Shown here: positions 30,915 through 39,618 of the stretch, in pieces | Layout: each line of letters starts with the position of its first letter | Position numbering within the stretch: the stretch's first letter is position 1 | Source of the DNA: Polyangiaceae bacterium | Lineage (GTDB): Bacteria > Myxococcota_A > Polyangia > Polyangiales > Polyangiaceae | Assembly (NCBI GenBank): GCA_020633235.1 | Contig: JACKEA010000005.1 | Location: 1-64,000, forward strand | Reading direction: 5' to 3' | Length of the DNA stretch: 64,000 bases | The notes under the pieces: model-generated | Databases searched by the model: none | What the model saw: the letters and a program-made list of their open reading frames with translations, nothing else | Told to the model about the DNA's origin: nothing | Made by a program: the position numbers and the translations under genes

Positions 30915-33900
30915 ATGACCGATCGACCTGTGTTTTCGCCCGTTGCCCCCGAGCTCGACTTTCCCCGTTACGAGCGCGGCATCCTCGAGCTGTGGAAAGA
31001 GCGCCGCATCTTCGAGAAGTCCATCGAACAGCACGGAGCCGAGGCGAAGAACTACGTGTTCTACGAAGGGCCGCCTACCGCCAATGGTGTGCCCCACAAC
31101 GGTCACGTGCTGACGCGGGTGATGAAGGACTTGTTCCCGCGCTACCACTCGATGACGGGCTCCAAGGTGCTGCGCAAGGGCGGCTGGGACACCCACGGCT
31201 TGCCGGTGGAGGTGGAGGTCGAGAAGGAGCTGCGCATCCACGGCAAGGCGGCCATCGAAGAGTACGGCGTGGAGCCCTTCGTGGCGCGCTGTATCGAGAG
31301 CGTGTTCCGCTACACCACGGAGTGGGAGCGCCTGACGGAGCGCATCGGCTTCTGGGTGAGCCTGGAAGACGCGTACGTCACCTACCATCGGAGCTACGTG
31401 GAGAGTGTGTGGTGGGCGCTCTCGAATCTGTTCGACAAGGGGCTCCTGTATCAAGGCCACAAGGTGGTGTGGTGGTGGGCCCAGGGCGGCACGGCGCTCT
31501 CGAGCGCCGAGGTGGGTCTCGGCTACAAGACCGTGGACGACCCCAGCGTGTACGTTGCGTTCCCACTGGTGGGGCAGTCGGAGCGGGCGCTGGTGGTGTG
31601 GACGACCACGCCCTGGACGCTGCCCTCGAACGGCTACGCGGCGGTGCGCCCGAGCACCGAATACCAGGTGGTGCGGGTGGGGGAGGCGCTCGAGACCAAG
31701 GGCAAGAAGGCCCCCAAGAAGCTCGAGTTTTCCGCCAAGGAGCTGATCGTCGCCAGCGCCCTGCGGGAGGATTTGTCCCACAAGCTCGGCCATGCCCTGG
31801 AGGTGGTCGAGACGCTCACCGGCGAGGAGTTGGTGGGCGTGCGCTACGTGCCGCCCTTCGACACCTACTACGACCGCCTGGGGGACGCGCGCGTCGCGCT
31901 GAAGAAGGGCGGGGACGACGCCATGTACTGGCGCGTGGTCGCGGAAGACTTCGTCACGTTGGATACCGGCACGGGCATCGTGCACATCGCGCCCGCCTTC
32001 GGCGAGGACGACAACAAGGCCCACAAGAAGCAGCTCACGCGCTACGCGGATCCGGACTCCGTGGAGCTCATCTGCGCGGTGAAGCCGGACGGCACCTTCC
32101 GCGCGGAAGCGGGCAAGTACGCCGGCCGCTGGGTGAAGGACTGCGACAAGGAGATCCTGGCGGAGCTCGGCGGTCGTCACCTGCTCGTGTTCGAGGAGCT
32201 CTATCGCCACGAGTATCCGTACTGCTGGCGCGCGGAAGAGGACCCGCTGATCCAAATGGCGCGCCCGGCGTGGTTCATCCGCACCACCGAACGGCTCGAG
32301 GGCGCCCTGGCCAATAACCAGTCCGTGGGCTGGCTGCCGGAGCACATCAAAGAGGGCCGTTTCGGCGATTTCCTGCGCAACAACGTGGATTGGGCGCTCT
32401 CCCGCGAGCGCTTCTGGGGCACGCCGCTGAACGTGTGGGTGTGCGAGAAAGACGAGGAGCACAAGCACGCGCCGGCCAGCGTGGCGGAGATCGAAAAGCT
32501 CAATCCCGAAGCTTTCGCCTACTTCCACCAGGCGAAGCAGAAGGACCCGAGTCTTTCGGAGCATCTCATCGTCCACAAGCCGTGGATCGATCACGTCACG
32601 TTCCCGTGCCCCAGCTGCGGCGCCACCATGAAGCGGGTGCCGGAGGTGATCGACTGCTGGTTCGACTCCGGCTGCATGCCCTTTGCGCAGTGGGGCTTTC
32701 CCCACGCGGAGGGCTCGAAGGAGAGCTTCGACAAGTCCTTCCCAGCGGACTTCATCAGCGAGGCCATCGACCAGACGCGTGGCTGGTTCTACTCGCTGCT
32801 CATGATCTCCACGCTGGTGTTCGACCCGGAGACTCAGAAGAAGCTCGGGCTCTCCGCGGAGCGGGCGTATCCGCACCCCTACAAGAACTGCATCGTGCTC
32901 GGTCACGTGTGCGACAAGGAGGGCAAGAAGGAGAGCAAGAGCCGCGGGAACTACACGCCGCCGGAGATCATCCTGGATCGCGTGCGCATGGAGTTCGGCG
33001 TGCTGAGTGAAGCCCACGGCGACGCCGGCAAGCCCGGGGAAGCGCAGATCGCCCGCGAGGATCTCGAGGGCATGGATCTGGCCGACGGCGCTCAGGTGGT
33101 GCTGTATCGGGCCGAGGCGCCGGAAGAGAAGCGTGAGCTCACGCTGCGGGCGAAGAAGAAGCTACCCCGCCGGGTGGTGCTGCTGGCGGAGGAAGACCGC
33201 GCGGCGCTCGGGCTCTCTCCCATCAAGACGGGCCTGTCCACCATGCCAGTGGAGGTGCCTCGGGCCGCCGCGGGCACTCGCGTGGTGATCGAGGACGAGA
33301 AGACGCCGGCTCCAGGGGCCGACGCGTTCCGCTGGTTCTTCTACGCGGCGAGCCCGCCCTGGTCGAACACGCGCCACAGCTTGTCCAACGTGCGGCTCCT
33401 GCAGAAGGACTTCCAGGTCAAGCTCCGCAACGTGTACTCGTTCTTCACCATCTACGCGAACATCGACGGCTGGGCACCGGCTCGGCTGTCGGAGGCGCGC
33501 AGCGCGAAGGAGCGCAGCGAGCTCGATCGCTGGATGCTGTCGGAGCTGTCGCTCGCGGTGCAGAGCGTGCGGAAGAGCTTGGACGTGTACATGGTGTACG
33601 ACGCCGCCCAGCGCTTGGTGGAGCTCGTGGAGGGGCTCTCCAACTGGTACGTGCGCCGGAGCCGCGCGCGCTTTTGGGCGCCGGGCCTCCCAGCAGACAA
33701 GCTGGACGCCTACGCCACGCTGTACGAAGCCCTGACGACCATCGCGAAGCTCGCCGCGCCGTTCATCCCCTTCTTCAGCGAAGAGATGTACCAGAATCTG
33801 GTGGTGGGTCCGAAGCTCGCGAGCGCCAAGGAGAGCGTCCACCTCGAGAGCTACCCGGAGGCGGACGCCGCGGTGATCGACGAGGCGTTGAGCCGCGAGA

Positions 33901-34631
33901 TGGCGGCGGTGCGCGAGGTGGTGAGCCTGGGGCTCTCGGTGCGGACGGCCAACAAGCTGAAGGTGCGACAGCCTCTTTCCCGTGCCGACGTGGTGTTCAA
34001 CGACGGCGCCACGCGGGACCGCCTGGCGCGTCACGAAGGGCTGATCGCCGAAGAGCTGAACGTGCACGCGGTGCACTTCATGTTTCCGGGCCACGAGGAC
34101 GGCGCCGTGAGCTTCAAGCTGAAGCCGAACTTCCGCGCCCTGGGGCCGCGCCTCGGCAAGCAGGTGCAGGCCGTGAAGAAGGCGCTGGAAGGCGCAAACG
34201 GCGAGGCGCTCCACGCGGAGCTGAGCAAGACCGGCAAGATCACCCTCAGCGTGGAGGGCGAGGCCCTCGAGTTCTCGCCGGAAGAGATCGACGTGGCGGT
34301 GGAGGCCGCGGACGGCTTCGCGGCGCAGACCGGCGGTGTCGGTGTCGTCGTGCTGCACACCACGCTCACCGACGTGCTGGTGGACGAAGGCATCCTGCGC
34401 GAGATCGTCAGCCGCGTGCAGGCGACCCGGAAGGAGCAGCAGCTCGAGTTCACCGATCGCATCCAGCTCGCCGTGGGCGGGAGCGAGCGGGTGCGCCGCA
34501 TCGCCGAGGCGAACAGCGAGCACATTGCCCGGGAGTGCTTGGCTACGGCCGTGACGGTGGGCGACGACGCCAAGGGTACGGAGTACACCCTGGGCGAAGA
34601 GAGCGTCGTGCTCGGGGTAGAAAAAGCGTAG
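30915..34631 (+). CDS. ileS: Isoleucine-tRNA ligase with a large insertion after KMSKS
   Basis: 1238 residues from ATG 30915 (MTDRPVFSPV). Class-I motifs: HIGH as HNGH (61-64) in GPPTANGVPHNGHVLTR, KMSKS as KESKS (672-676). CP1 editing signals (VEWERLTERIGFW, WTTTPWTLPSNGY, TLDTGTGIVHIAPAFGEDD) and FPCPSCGATMKRVPEVIDCWFDSGCMPFAQ. The C-terminal anticodon domain (LDRWMLSEL, SNWYVRRSRARFWA) is long, as in IleS2-type enzymes. Roughly residues 690-800, between the KESKS loop and GADAFRWFFYAASPPW, form an extra ~110-residue acidic/basic segment not expected in IleS. It loads tRNA-Ile in the cytoplasm. Confidence 0.95.
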   Translation: MTDRPVFSPVAPELDFPRYERGILELWKERRIFEKSIEQHGAEAKNYVFYEGPPTANGVPHNGHVLTRVMKDLFPRYHSMTGSKVLRKGGWDTHGLPVEVEVEKELRIHGKAAIEEYGVEPFVARCIESVFRYTTEWERLTERIGFWVSLEDAYVTYHRSYVESVWWALSNLFDKGLLYQGHKVVWWWAQGGTALSSAEVGLGYKTVDDPSVYVAFPLVGQSERALVVWTTTPWTLPSNGYAAVRPSTEYQVVRVGEALETKGKKAPKKLEFSAKELIVASALREDLSHKLGHALEVVETLTGEELVGVRYVPPFDTYYDRLGDARVALKKGGDDAMYWRVVAEDFVTLDTGTGIVHIAPAFGEDDNKAHKKQLTRYADPDSVELICAVKPDGTFRAEAGKYAGRWVKDCDKEILAELGGRHLLVFEELYRHEYPYCWRAEEDPLIQMARPAWFIRTTERLEGALANNQSVGWLPEHIKEGRFGDFLRNNVDWALSRERFWGTPLNVWVCEKDEEHKHAPASVAEIEKLNPEAFAYFHQAKQKDPSLSEHLIVHKPWIDHVTFPCPSCGATMKRVPEVIDCWFDSGCMPFAQWGFPHAEGSKESFDKSFPADFISEAIDQTRGWFYSLLMISTLVFDPETQKKLGLSAERAYPHPYKNCIVLGHVCDKEGKKESKSRGNYTPPEIILDRVRMEFGVLSEAHGDAGKPGEAQIAREDLEGMDLADGAQVVLYRAEAPEEKRELTLRAKKKLPRRVVLLAEEDRAALGLSPIKTGLSTMPVEVPRAAAGTRVVIEDEKTPAPGADAFRWFFYAASPPWSNTRHSLSNVRLLQKDFQVKLRNVYSFFTIYANIDGWAPARLSEARSAKERSELDRWMLSELSLAVQSVRKSLDVYMVYDAAQRLVELVEGLSNWYVRRSRARFWAPGLPADKLDAYATLYEALTTIAKLAAPFIPFFSEEMYQNLVVGPKLASAKESVHLESYPEADAAVIDEALSREMAAVREVVSLGLSVRTANKLKVRQPLSRADVVFNDGATRDRLARHEGLIAEELNVHAVHFMFPGHEDGAVSFKLKPNFRALGPRLGKQVQAVKKALEGANGEALHAELSKTGKITLSVEGEALEFSPEEIDVAVEAADGFAAQTGGVGVVVLHTTLTDVLVDEGILREIVSRVQATRKEQQLEFTDRIQLAVGGSERVRRIAEANSEHIARECLATAVTVGDDAKGTEYTLGEESVVLGVEKA

Positions 34632-34671
34632 CGGGCACGAAACCGGCCCGCGCCGGGGCCGAGGGGCGGCA

Positions 34672-37311
34672 ATGCTCGTCCCTCGCGTACTGCTGTTATG
34701 TTCGGTTCTGGTCCTTTGGAACCTGGGTTGCGGTGGCGCCGAAGCGCCGCACCCCGAAACGGACGAGGTGGAGGCCGTTGCCTTCGAGACCACCACCATC
34801 TTGTCGCAGGCAACCCTCGATGCCCTGGTCTCGGACCACGCGGGCCGGCTCACGTTCTCGGGAACGCCGCCCCAGTTGGCGAACATCGACGTCGACACCG
34901 TGCTCGTCGGAGGGCAAGCCGCTGCGGCGCCCCGCGGGCTGTGTCGCATGGTGACGAACGTCGAAGCCAGCAGCGAAGCCCTGGTGCTGGACACGGAGGA
35001 CGTGCCGCTGCAGGTGGCCTTTCGGAAGCTCCACCTGCGAACGAAGCGACGCCAGGTGTCCCGGCTGAGGGCGAACACACCGCACAGCCAGCCGCTGGCC
35101 AGCGCAGGCGACCAAGATACGGACTACCTGGACGTGTTTGCGTTCAACGGAGATGGCAATCCCGACACGGAGGACGACCAGGTCCGGGTGAACGGCACGC
35201 TCAGCGGCTCGCTCTTCTACGAGTTCAACGTCGACACGGACTGGGGCGAGGTCATGAACTTGCCGAAGGCCGTGTACGACTGCTTGCACGAGCTGTTTGG
35301 CGGAGGGGATTGCTCAGTCCAGTCGCTGTTGCCGCCGGTGCAGGCCGGTATGAAGCTGGACGCGGGAGCGGAGGCGGACCTGTCGCTGAAGGGTTCGGCG
35401 TTCCTGAGCTACGCCACCGAGCACGAAGTGCTGTCCGAGGATTTGATGCCGTTCATGGTGGGTCCGGTGCTGGTGGTTCCGGAGCTCGAGGTCCGTGCTG
35501 AGATTGACGGTAGTGCATCGAGCGCGTTCGAGTTTCACGGCAGATCCGCTGCCAGTGTGCAATCCGCCGTGGCGTACTCCACGGCAGAAGGCGCCACCTT
35601 CACGCCACCGCAGGGCAGCTTCGACTTCGCTGCGCCGAAGGTGAACGCCAAGCTCGGCGCCGACGCCCGAATCGCCATCGGCCCTCGGCTCACGGCCCGC
35701 GCGTTCGGCTTGATGGGGCCGTATGCCGGCCTCCGCGTGTTCAGCGAGCTGAAGGCCGATCAGACGTCGGCAACATGTTGGACGGTGCACGGTGGAGTCT
35801 CCGGAGAAGTCGGCTTCGACGCCAGCGTGCATTTCCCCAAGCTGGGCGAGGTGAACATCGCGAGCGCGGGCAAGGAGTTCACCGTCGTGGACGAGATCGT
35901 CGCGTCGGGAGAATGTGAGCCGCTGGGCGCTGAGCAGACCATGACGCCGACGGCGGGAGTGCCGTCGGAGGATGCCTTTGCGCATCCGAGCGTTGCACCT
36001 TGGGTTCGAAGCTACTCGGACATGTCCGCGTCTCACCCGGCGGAAGCTACCGGCGCTGGGCCGTCCTGGATCGAGAGCACGGGGACGATCGACGGTCGCT
36101 TCATGGTGGCCGGTTCGGCGAGCGAGGTGCTCAGCAAGTTGGATCCCGATGGCGCGCCGGTTTGGGCGCGCAGCTTTCGCTCGGCGGATCCGTTCCCGGA
36201 CGGTGCGGAGCACCCCCTGCTGCCCAGCAGAGTCGTGCCGCGAGGCGACGCTGGAATGTTCGTAGTGGCGTACCCGTGGTCGCTCTTGAGCGTCTCAGCA
36301 GATGGAACGTTGCAGTGGGCGAAGCGCTTCGAGGCGCCCTTCCAGAGTCAGTGGCTGCGCTTCACCGCCGCCGTGGCTCGGGCGGACGGTGGCGTGCTGC
36401 TGGTGGGCAACCGGGCTCCGAACGAGCTCTCCAAGTTGGATGGCGACGTGTGGCTCGTGGCGGTAAGCGCGTCGGGTGAGGTGCTGTGGTCGAAGCGTTG
36501 GGGGAAGTCAGGCCAGGGCGAGGTGGCGTGGACCGCCTTTGCATCGGGCGAAGACACCATCGTCGCCGGCTCGACGCACCTTGCTAACGGTGACTTCATC
36601 CCGTTCGCCCTGCGAGTCACGCCGGACGGCACCTTGAAGTGGGCGACGGAGTTGACGATCTCCGATGCCAGCGGACCGCAACGGGCATTCTTTACCGCCG
36701 GAGCTACGACCGCCAAGGGCGACATGGTCCTGGGGGGAGCCGTGGAGACCGCCCCGCGACGCGGGCTCGTGGTGAAGCTGACGCCAGAGGGGAAGCTCGC
36801 GTGGCTCACCGCAGAAGGCGTGCAGAGCTTCGTCGTGGGGCCGGCCATCACGTCGATCGTGGCGCTGCCCTCCACGGGATACCTCGTTGCCGGAGACTAC
36901 ACCGGCGCACAGGGGCGTCAGGACGTCATGCTGGCGAGCCTCGACGGCAACGGTCACACCAGCTGGATGCGTCGCTACGGTGGCACCGGCGTCGCCGCGG
37001 GCGGCGCCTACGACTCCGATACCCACCCGTCCCTCACGCTGACGCGGGACGGAGGAGTGCTGCTCACGGCGTACACGGACTCACTGGCAGAGCGCGGCGT
37101 CTTGGCGGCCAAGCTTCGCGCGCAGGACGGCGTCGTGGCGTTCGAGCCATCATCTGGCGGCGAGGTCGCGGATCTGACGGCCGCCCCGGCGAGCTTCGAC
37201 GCCAGTCAGCAGCCTCGATCCACGCAGGCCCCGACGCTGCCCGCGGAGCTCCGAGACATGGACGTGACTGCGACGGCGGTTGGCGTGAGCAGTGCCGTAG
37301 TCTCCGAGTGA
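34672..37311 (+). CDS. Large lipoprotein with propeller-like C-terminal half, hypothetical
   Basis: 879 residues from ATG 34672. Lipobox VLWNLGCGG. Residues ~20-420 form a beta-rich region (SDHAGRLTFSGTPPQLANIDVDTVLVGG, LDVFAFNGDGNPDTEDDQVRVNGTLSGSLFYEF, DAGAEADLSLKGSAFLSYATEH). Residues ~440-860 have six or seven WLVAVSASGEVLWSKRWG / MLASLDGNGHTSWMRRYGGTG-type blades (PQQ-like or DUF-type beta-propeller) with repeated K/L-x-x-D/T-P-D/E-G motifs. Probably extracellular or periplasmic. No catalytic site seen. A terminator-like hairpin follows 40 bp downstream. Confidence 0.75.
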   Translation: MLVPRVLLLCSVLVLWNLGCGGAEAPHPETDEVEAVAFETTTILSQATLDALVSDHAGRLTFSGTPPQLANIDVDTVLVGGQAAAAPRGLCRMVTNVEASSEALVLDTEDVPLQVAFRKLHLRTKRRQVSRLRANTPHSQPLASAGDQDTDYLDVFAFNGDGNPDTEDDQVRVNGTLSGSLFYEFNVDTDWGEVMNLPKAVYDCLHELFGGGDCSVQSLLPPVQAGMKLDAGAEADLSLKGSAFLSYATEHEVLSEDLMPFMVGPVLVVPELEVRAEIDGSASSAFEFHGRSAASVQSAVAYSTAEGATFTPPQGSFDFAAPKVNAKLGADARIAIGPRLTARAFGLMGPYAGLRVFSELKADQTSATCWTVHGGVSGEVGFDASVHFPKLGEVNIASAGKEFTVVDEIVASGECEPLGAEQTMTPTAGVPSEDAFAHPSVAPWVRSYSDMSASHPAEATGAGPSWIESTGTIDGRFMVAGSASEVLSKLDPDGAPVWARSFRSADPFPDGAEHPLLPSRVVPRGDAGMFVVAYPWSLLSVSADGTLQWAKRFEAPFQSQWLRFTAAVARADGGVLLVGNRAPNELSKLDGDVWLVAVSASGEVLWSKRWGKSGQGEVAWTAFASGEDTIVAGSTHLANGDFIPFALRVTPDGTLKWATELTISDASGPQRAFFTAGATTAKGDMVLGGAVETAPRRGLVVKLTPEGKLAWLTAEGVQSFVVGPAITSIVALPSTGYLVAGDYTGAQGRQDVMLASLDGNGHTSWMRRYGGTGVAAGGAYDSDTHPSLTLTRDGGVLLTAYTDSLAERGVLAAKLRAQDGVVAFEPSSGGEVADLTAAPASFDASQQPRSTQAPTLPAELRDMDVTATAVGVSSAVVSE

Positions 37312-37333
37312 CGGGGATCGCGCCGGACCGACA
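37310..37333 (+). repeat. Dispersed extragenic repeat, forward copy
   Basis: Starts within the stop codon (TGA 37309-37311) of the preceding lipoprotein gene; it keeps CCGGACCGACA at the right end. Confidence 0.75.
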
Positions 37334-37350
37334 TCCAGATGCACAAAACG

Positions 37351-37387
37351 CGAAAGGCGCCGTCCCCGAGGGGAGCGACGCCTTTCG
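37351..37387. terminator. Hairpin between convergent genes
   Basis: CGAAAGGCG (37351-37359) pairs with CGCCTTTCG (37379-37387), with a CCCC/GGGG inner helix. It lies between the stop of the lipoprotein gene and the stop of the convergent CFA synthase gene, so it could terminate both directions. No clear T-run. Confidence 0.6.
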
Positions 37388-37403
37388 ACGGGGCGGATGC
37401 GCC

Positions 37404-38576
37404 TCAGTTCATGGGCGGGGTGGGGGACTCGAGGGCGCCGCTGCCCAGGCGATCCCCGAGGATGGTGGCCTTCTTCTGGATCCAGCGCATGCGGTCGTAG
37501 CCGTCCAGGTTCTTGTGCAGCACCACCTGGAAGCAGGCGGCGTTGCCCTGCTCGGCGATGATCACGCTCCACGCCAGGAAGAAGTTCCAGATGCGGTACC
37601 AGCGCTCGCCGTAGGCCGCGACCACCGCGTCCTTGTTGCTGAGCCAGTTGTCGTGCCACTTCTTGATGGTCATGCCGTAGTGGGCGCTGATGTTCTCGGT
37701 GCTGTGCATCTCGAAGCCGGCCTTCTCCATGCTCTTGAGCATGGGGGCGGGGCACAGGCTCGCGTCGGCGCCGGGGAAGATGTACTTGTTCATGAACAAG
37801 CCCCAGATCAGATCCTCCGGGCGCAGGCCGCGGCGCAGGCCGGTCCACTGCAGGAGGAACAGGCCGTCGTCCGTGAGCAGGTCGCGGACCTGCTCGTAGA
37901 AGCCGTCCAGGTTCTTCACGCCCACGTGCTCGACCATCTCGAGGCTGGAGATCTTGTCGAAGCTCTGGGACGGGATGTCGCGGTAGTCCTTGCACAGGAT
38001 GCGGGCGCGATCGCTCAGGTTCCAGTCGGCGATGCGCTTGTTGCCGAACTCGGTCTGGCGCTCCGCGATGGTCACGCCGGTGGCGTCCGCACCGAAGTAC
38101 TTGGCGGCGTGGCGGGTCAAAGTGCCCCAGCCGCAGCCGATGTCGAGCAGGCGCTCGCCGGGCTGGAGCTGCAGCTTCTGGCACACCAGGTTCATCTTGT
38201 TGTCTTGAGCCTCTTCCAGGCTCTGCCCCGGGTTCTCGAAGAAACCGGAGGTGTAGACCATGCGCTCGCCGAGGAACCAGCCGAAGAAGTCGTTGCCGCG
38301 ATCGTAGTGCTCGCGAACGATGCGCTCGTCCTGGGCCTTGGAGTGGATCGCCACCTCGGGCACGAAGTTGGTGACCGCCCACTTCAAATGCATCGGCGTG
38401 AGCGAGTATTTGACGAACAGATTGCGATTCCGCAAAAACGCGAAGATGTCCCCCGGGATGTCGATGTCACCATCGAAGTACGCCTCGTACAGGGTGGCCA
38501 TCGGGATTCGCTTGTGGGCGTAGCGCTGGGCGAGCTTCTTGTCGTTGAAAACGACGTGGTCAGTGAGTCGGGACAT
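37404..38576 (-). CDS. cfa: Cyclopropane-fatty-acyl-phospholipid synthase
   Basis: 390 residues from ATG 38576 (MSRLTDHVVFNDK). Motifs: AIHSKAQDERIVREHYDRGNDFFGWFLGERMVYTSGFFE, the SAM-binding LLDIGCGWGTLTRHAAKYFGADATGVTIAERQ (143-), SLEMVEHVG, IFPGADASLCPAPMLKSMEKAGF and HYGMTIKKWHDNWLSNK. It adds a methylene bridge across double bases of membrane phospholipid acyl chains using SAM, which hardens membranes in stationary phase or acid stress. Slightly truncated N-terminal domain compared with E. coli Cfa. Cytoplasmic, membrane-associated. Confidence 0.92.
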   Translation of the reverse strand: MSRLTDHVVFNDKKLAQRYAHKRIPMATLYEAYFDGDIDIPGDIFAFLRNRNLFVKYSLTPMHLKWAVTNFVPEVAIHSKAQDERIVREHYDRGNDFFGWFLGERMVYTSGFFENPGQSLEEAQDNKMNLVCQKLQLQPGERLLDIGCGWGTLTRHAAKYFGADATGVTIAERQTEFGNKRIADWNLSDRARILCKDYRDIPSQSFDKISSLEMVEHVGVKNLDGFYEQVRDLLTDDGLFLLQWTGLRRGLRPEDLIWGLFMNKYIFPGADASLCPAPMLKSMEKAGFEMHSTENISAHYGMTIKKWHDNWLSNKDAVVAAYGERWYRIWNFFLAWSVIIAEQGNAACFQVVLHKNLDGYDRMRWIQKKATILGDRLGSGALESPTPPMN

Positions 38577-38727
38577 TCGGGCTTCTCTCGTTTCGTCTGT
38601 CGGGCCAGGGGGCCGGCCCGTATTCGGGGCGCACCCGAGCACGATCGGACAGCCGACTCAACGAAATGCCGCTGCGAAACGCAGTTTGCACTGGAAAATC
38701 CCAACAGGTTCGGGGCTTTCTCGTAGG

Positions 38728-39600
38728 ATGGCGGCCGTGGCTCGTTGGCTCTCGAGTCTCGCTCTGGCGGGGCTTTTGCTGCTTTTCGCTACGCCGGCGG
38801 GAGCCGACGTGGCGGGCGGCAACGCGCACCTGGTCGACTACAGCTACTCCGTCGAGAACCTCGCCGAGCATCCGGAGCTCACGCTGGTGGCATGGCCGCG
38901 ATCGTGCGGCCCCGACGGACATCCCCTGGGCGACATGGATCTGGATCTGAACCCTCAGCTGGAGGGCCGGATACACGACATGGACTACGAGATAGTCCGC
39001 CCCGAGGGCAGCTACGAGGTCGGCAAGTTCTGTGGTGGGCGCGCCAGCCTGTACGGCCTGGACGCTCGCGCCTTTCCGGTGAAGGAGCACGTGAGCGAGG
39101 AAGACGACTGGACCTTGTCCCTGAAGAAGGGCGACAAGTTCTGGGCGTCGGACAAGCTCGACTCCATGTCCTGGATCGAGCGCATCCCGTTCTTCGAGAA
39201 GAACGAGAAAGTGCGCCGCTCCAAGTATCGCTTCAAAGCCATCGGTTGGGTGACGGATCCTTCCCCGCTGCGCAAGGCGCACGACGTGCTGCGCATCACG
39301 AAGGTGACGCCCACGGAGATCGAAGTGGTGCCGGTGAAGATCACCTACGGCTTCGACGACCAACCGGACGAGACGGTGATGTACTCCGGCACCACGCGGC
39401 CCGAGCCCAGCCAGCCCAACGTGATGTTGCCTCCCGAGCCCTCGGCGGCGCCGGCCGCTTCGAGCGACGCCGTGCGCCCCGGACCGCCGCCCGAGAGGGG
39501 CATGCCACAGCCGGAAAAGCGCGGTTTGACGGTGTTGATCATCGCGGGGGCGCTGGCCGTTCTGTACTTCGCGCTTCGCTTGCGGCGCCGTCCCGAGTGA
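38728..39600 (+). CDS. Exported protein with C-terminal membrane anchor, hypothetical
   Basis: 290 residues from ATG 38728. Signal peptide MAAVARWLSSLALAGLLLLFATPAGADVAGG. Mid part ENLAEHPELTLVAWPRSCGPDGHPLGDMDLDLNPQLEGRIHDMDYEIVRPEGSYEVGKFCGG with two Cys. Then a Pro/Ala-rich linker (MLPPEPSAAPAASSDAVRPGPPPERG) and one membrane helix LTVLIIAGALAVLYFALRLRRRPE. The layout suggests a periplasmic domain anchored in the inner membrane by its C-terminus. No family recognised. 18 bp separate it from the next gene, so an operon is likely. Confidence 0.7.
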   Translation: MAAVARWLSSLALAGLLLLFATPAGADVAGGNAHLVDYSYSVENLAEHPELTLVAWPRSCGPDGHPLGDMDLDLNPQLEGRIHDMDYEIVRPEGSYEVGKFCGGRASLYGLDARAFPVKEHVSEEDDWTLSLKKGDKFWASDKLDSMSWIERIPFFEKNEKVRRSKYRFKAIGWVTDPSPLRKAHDVLRITKVTPTEIEVVPVKITYGFDDQPDETVMYSGTTRPEPSQPNVMLPPEPSAAPAASSDAVRPGPPPERGMPQPEKRGLTVLIIAGALAVLYFALRLRRRPE

Positions 39601-39618
39601 GGGGTTTATGATGTCGGT

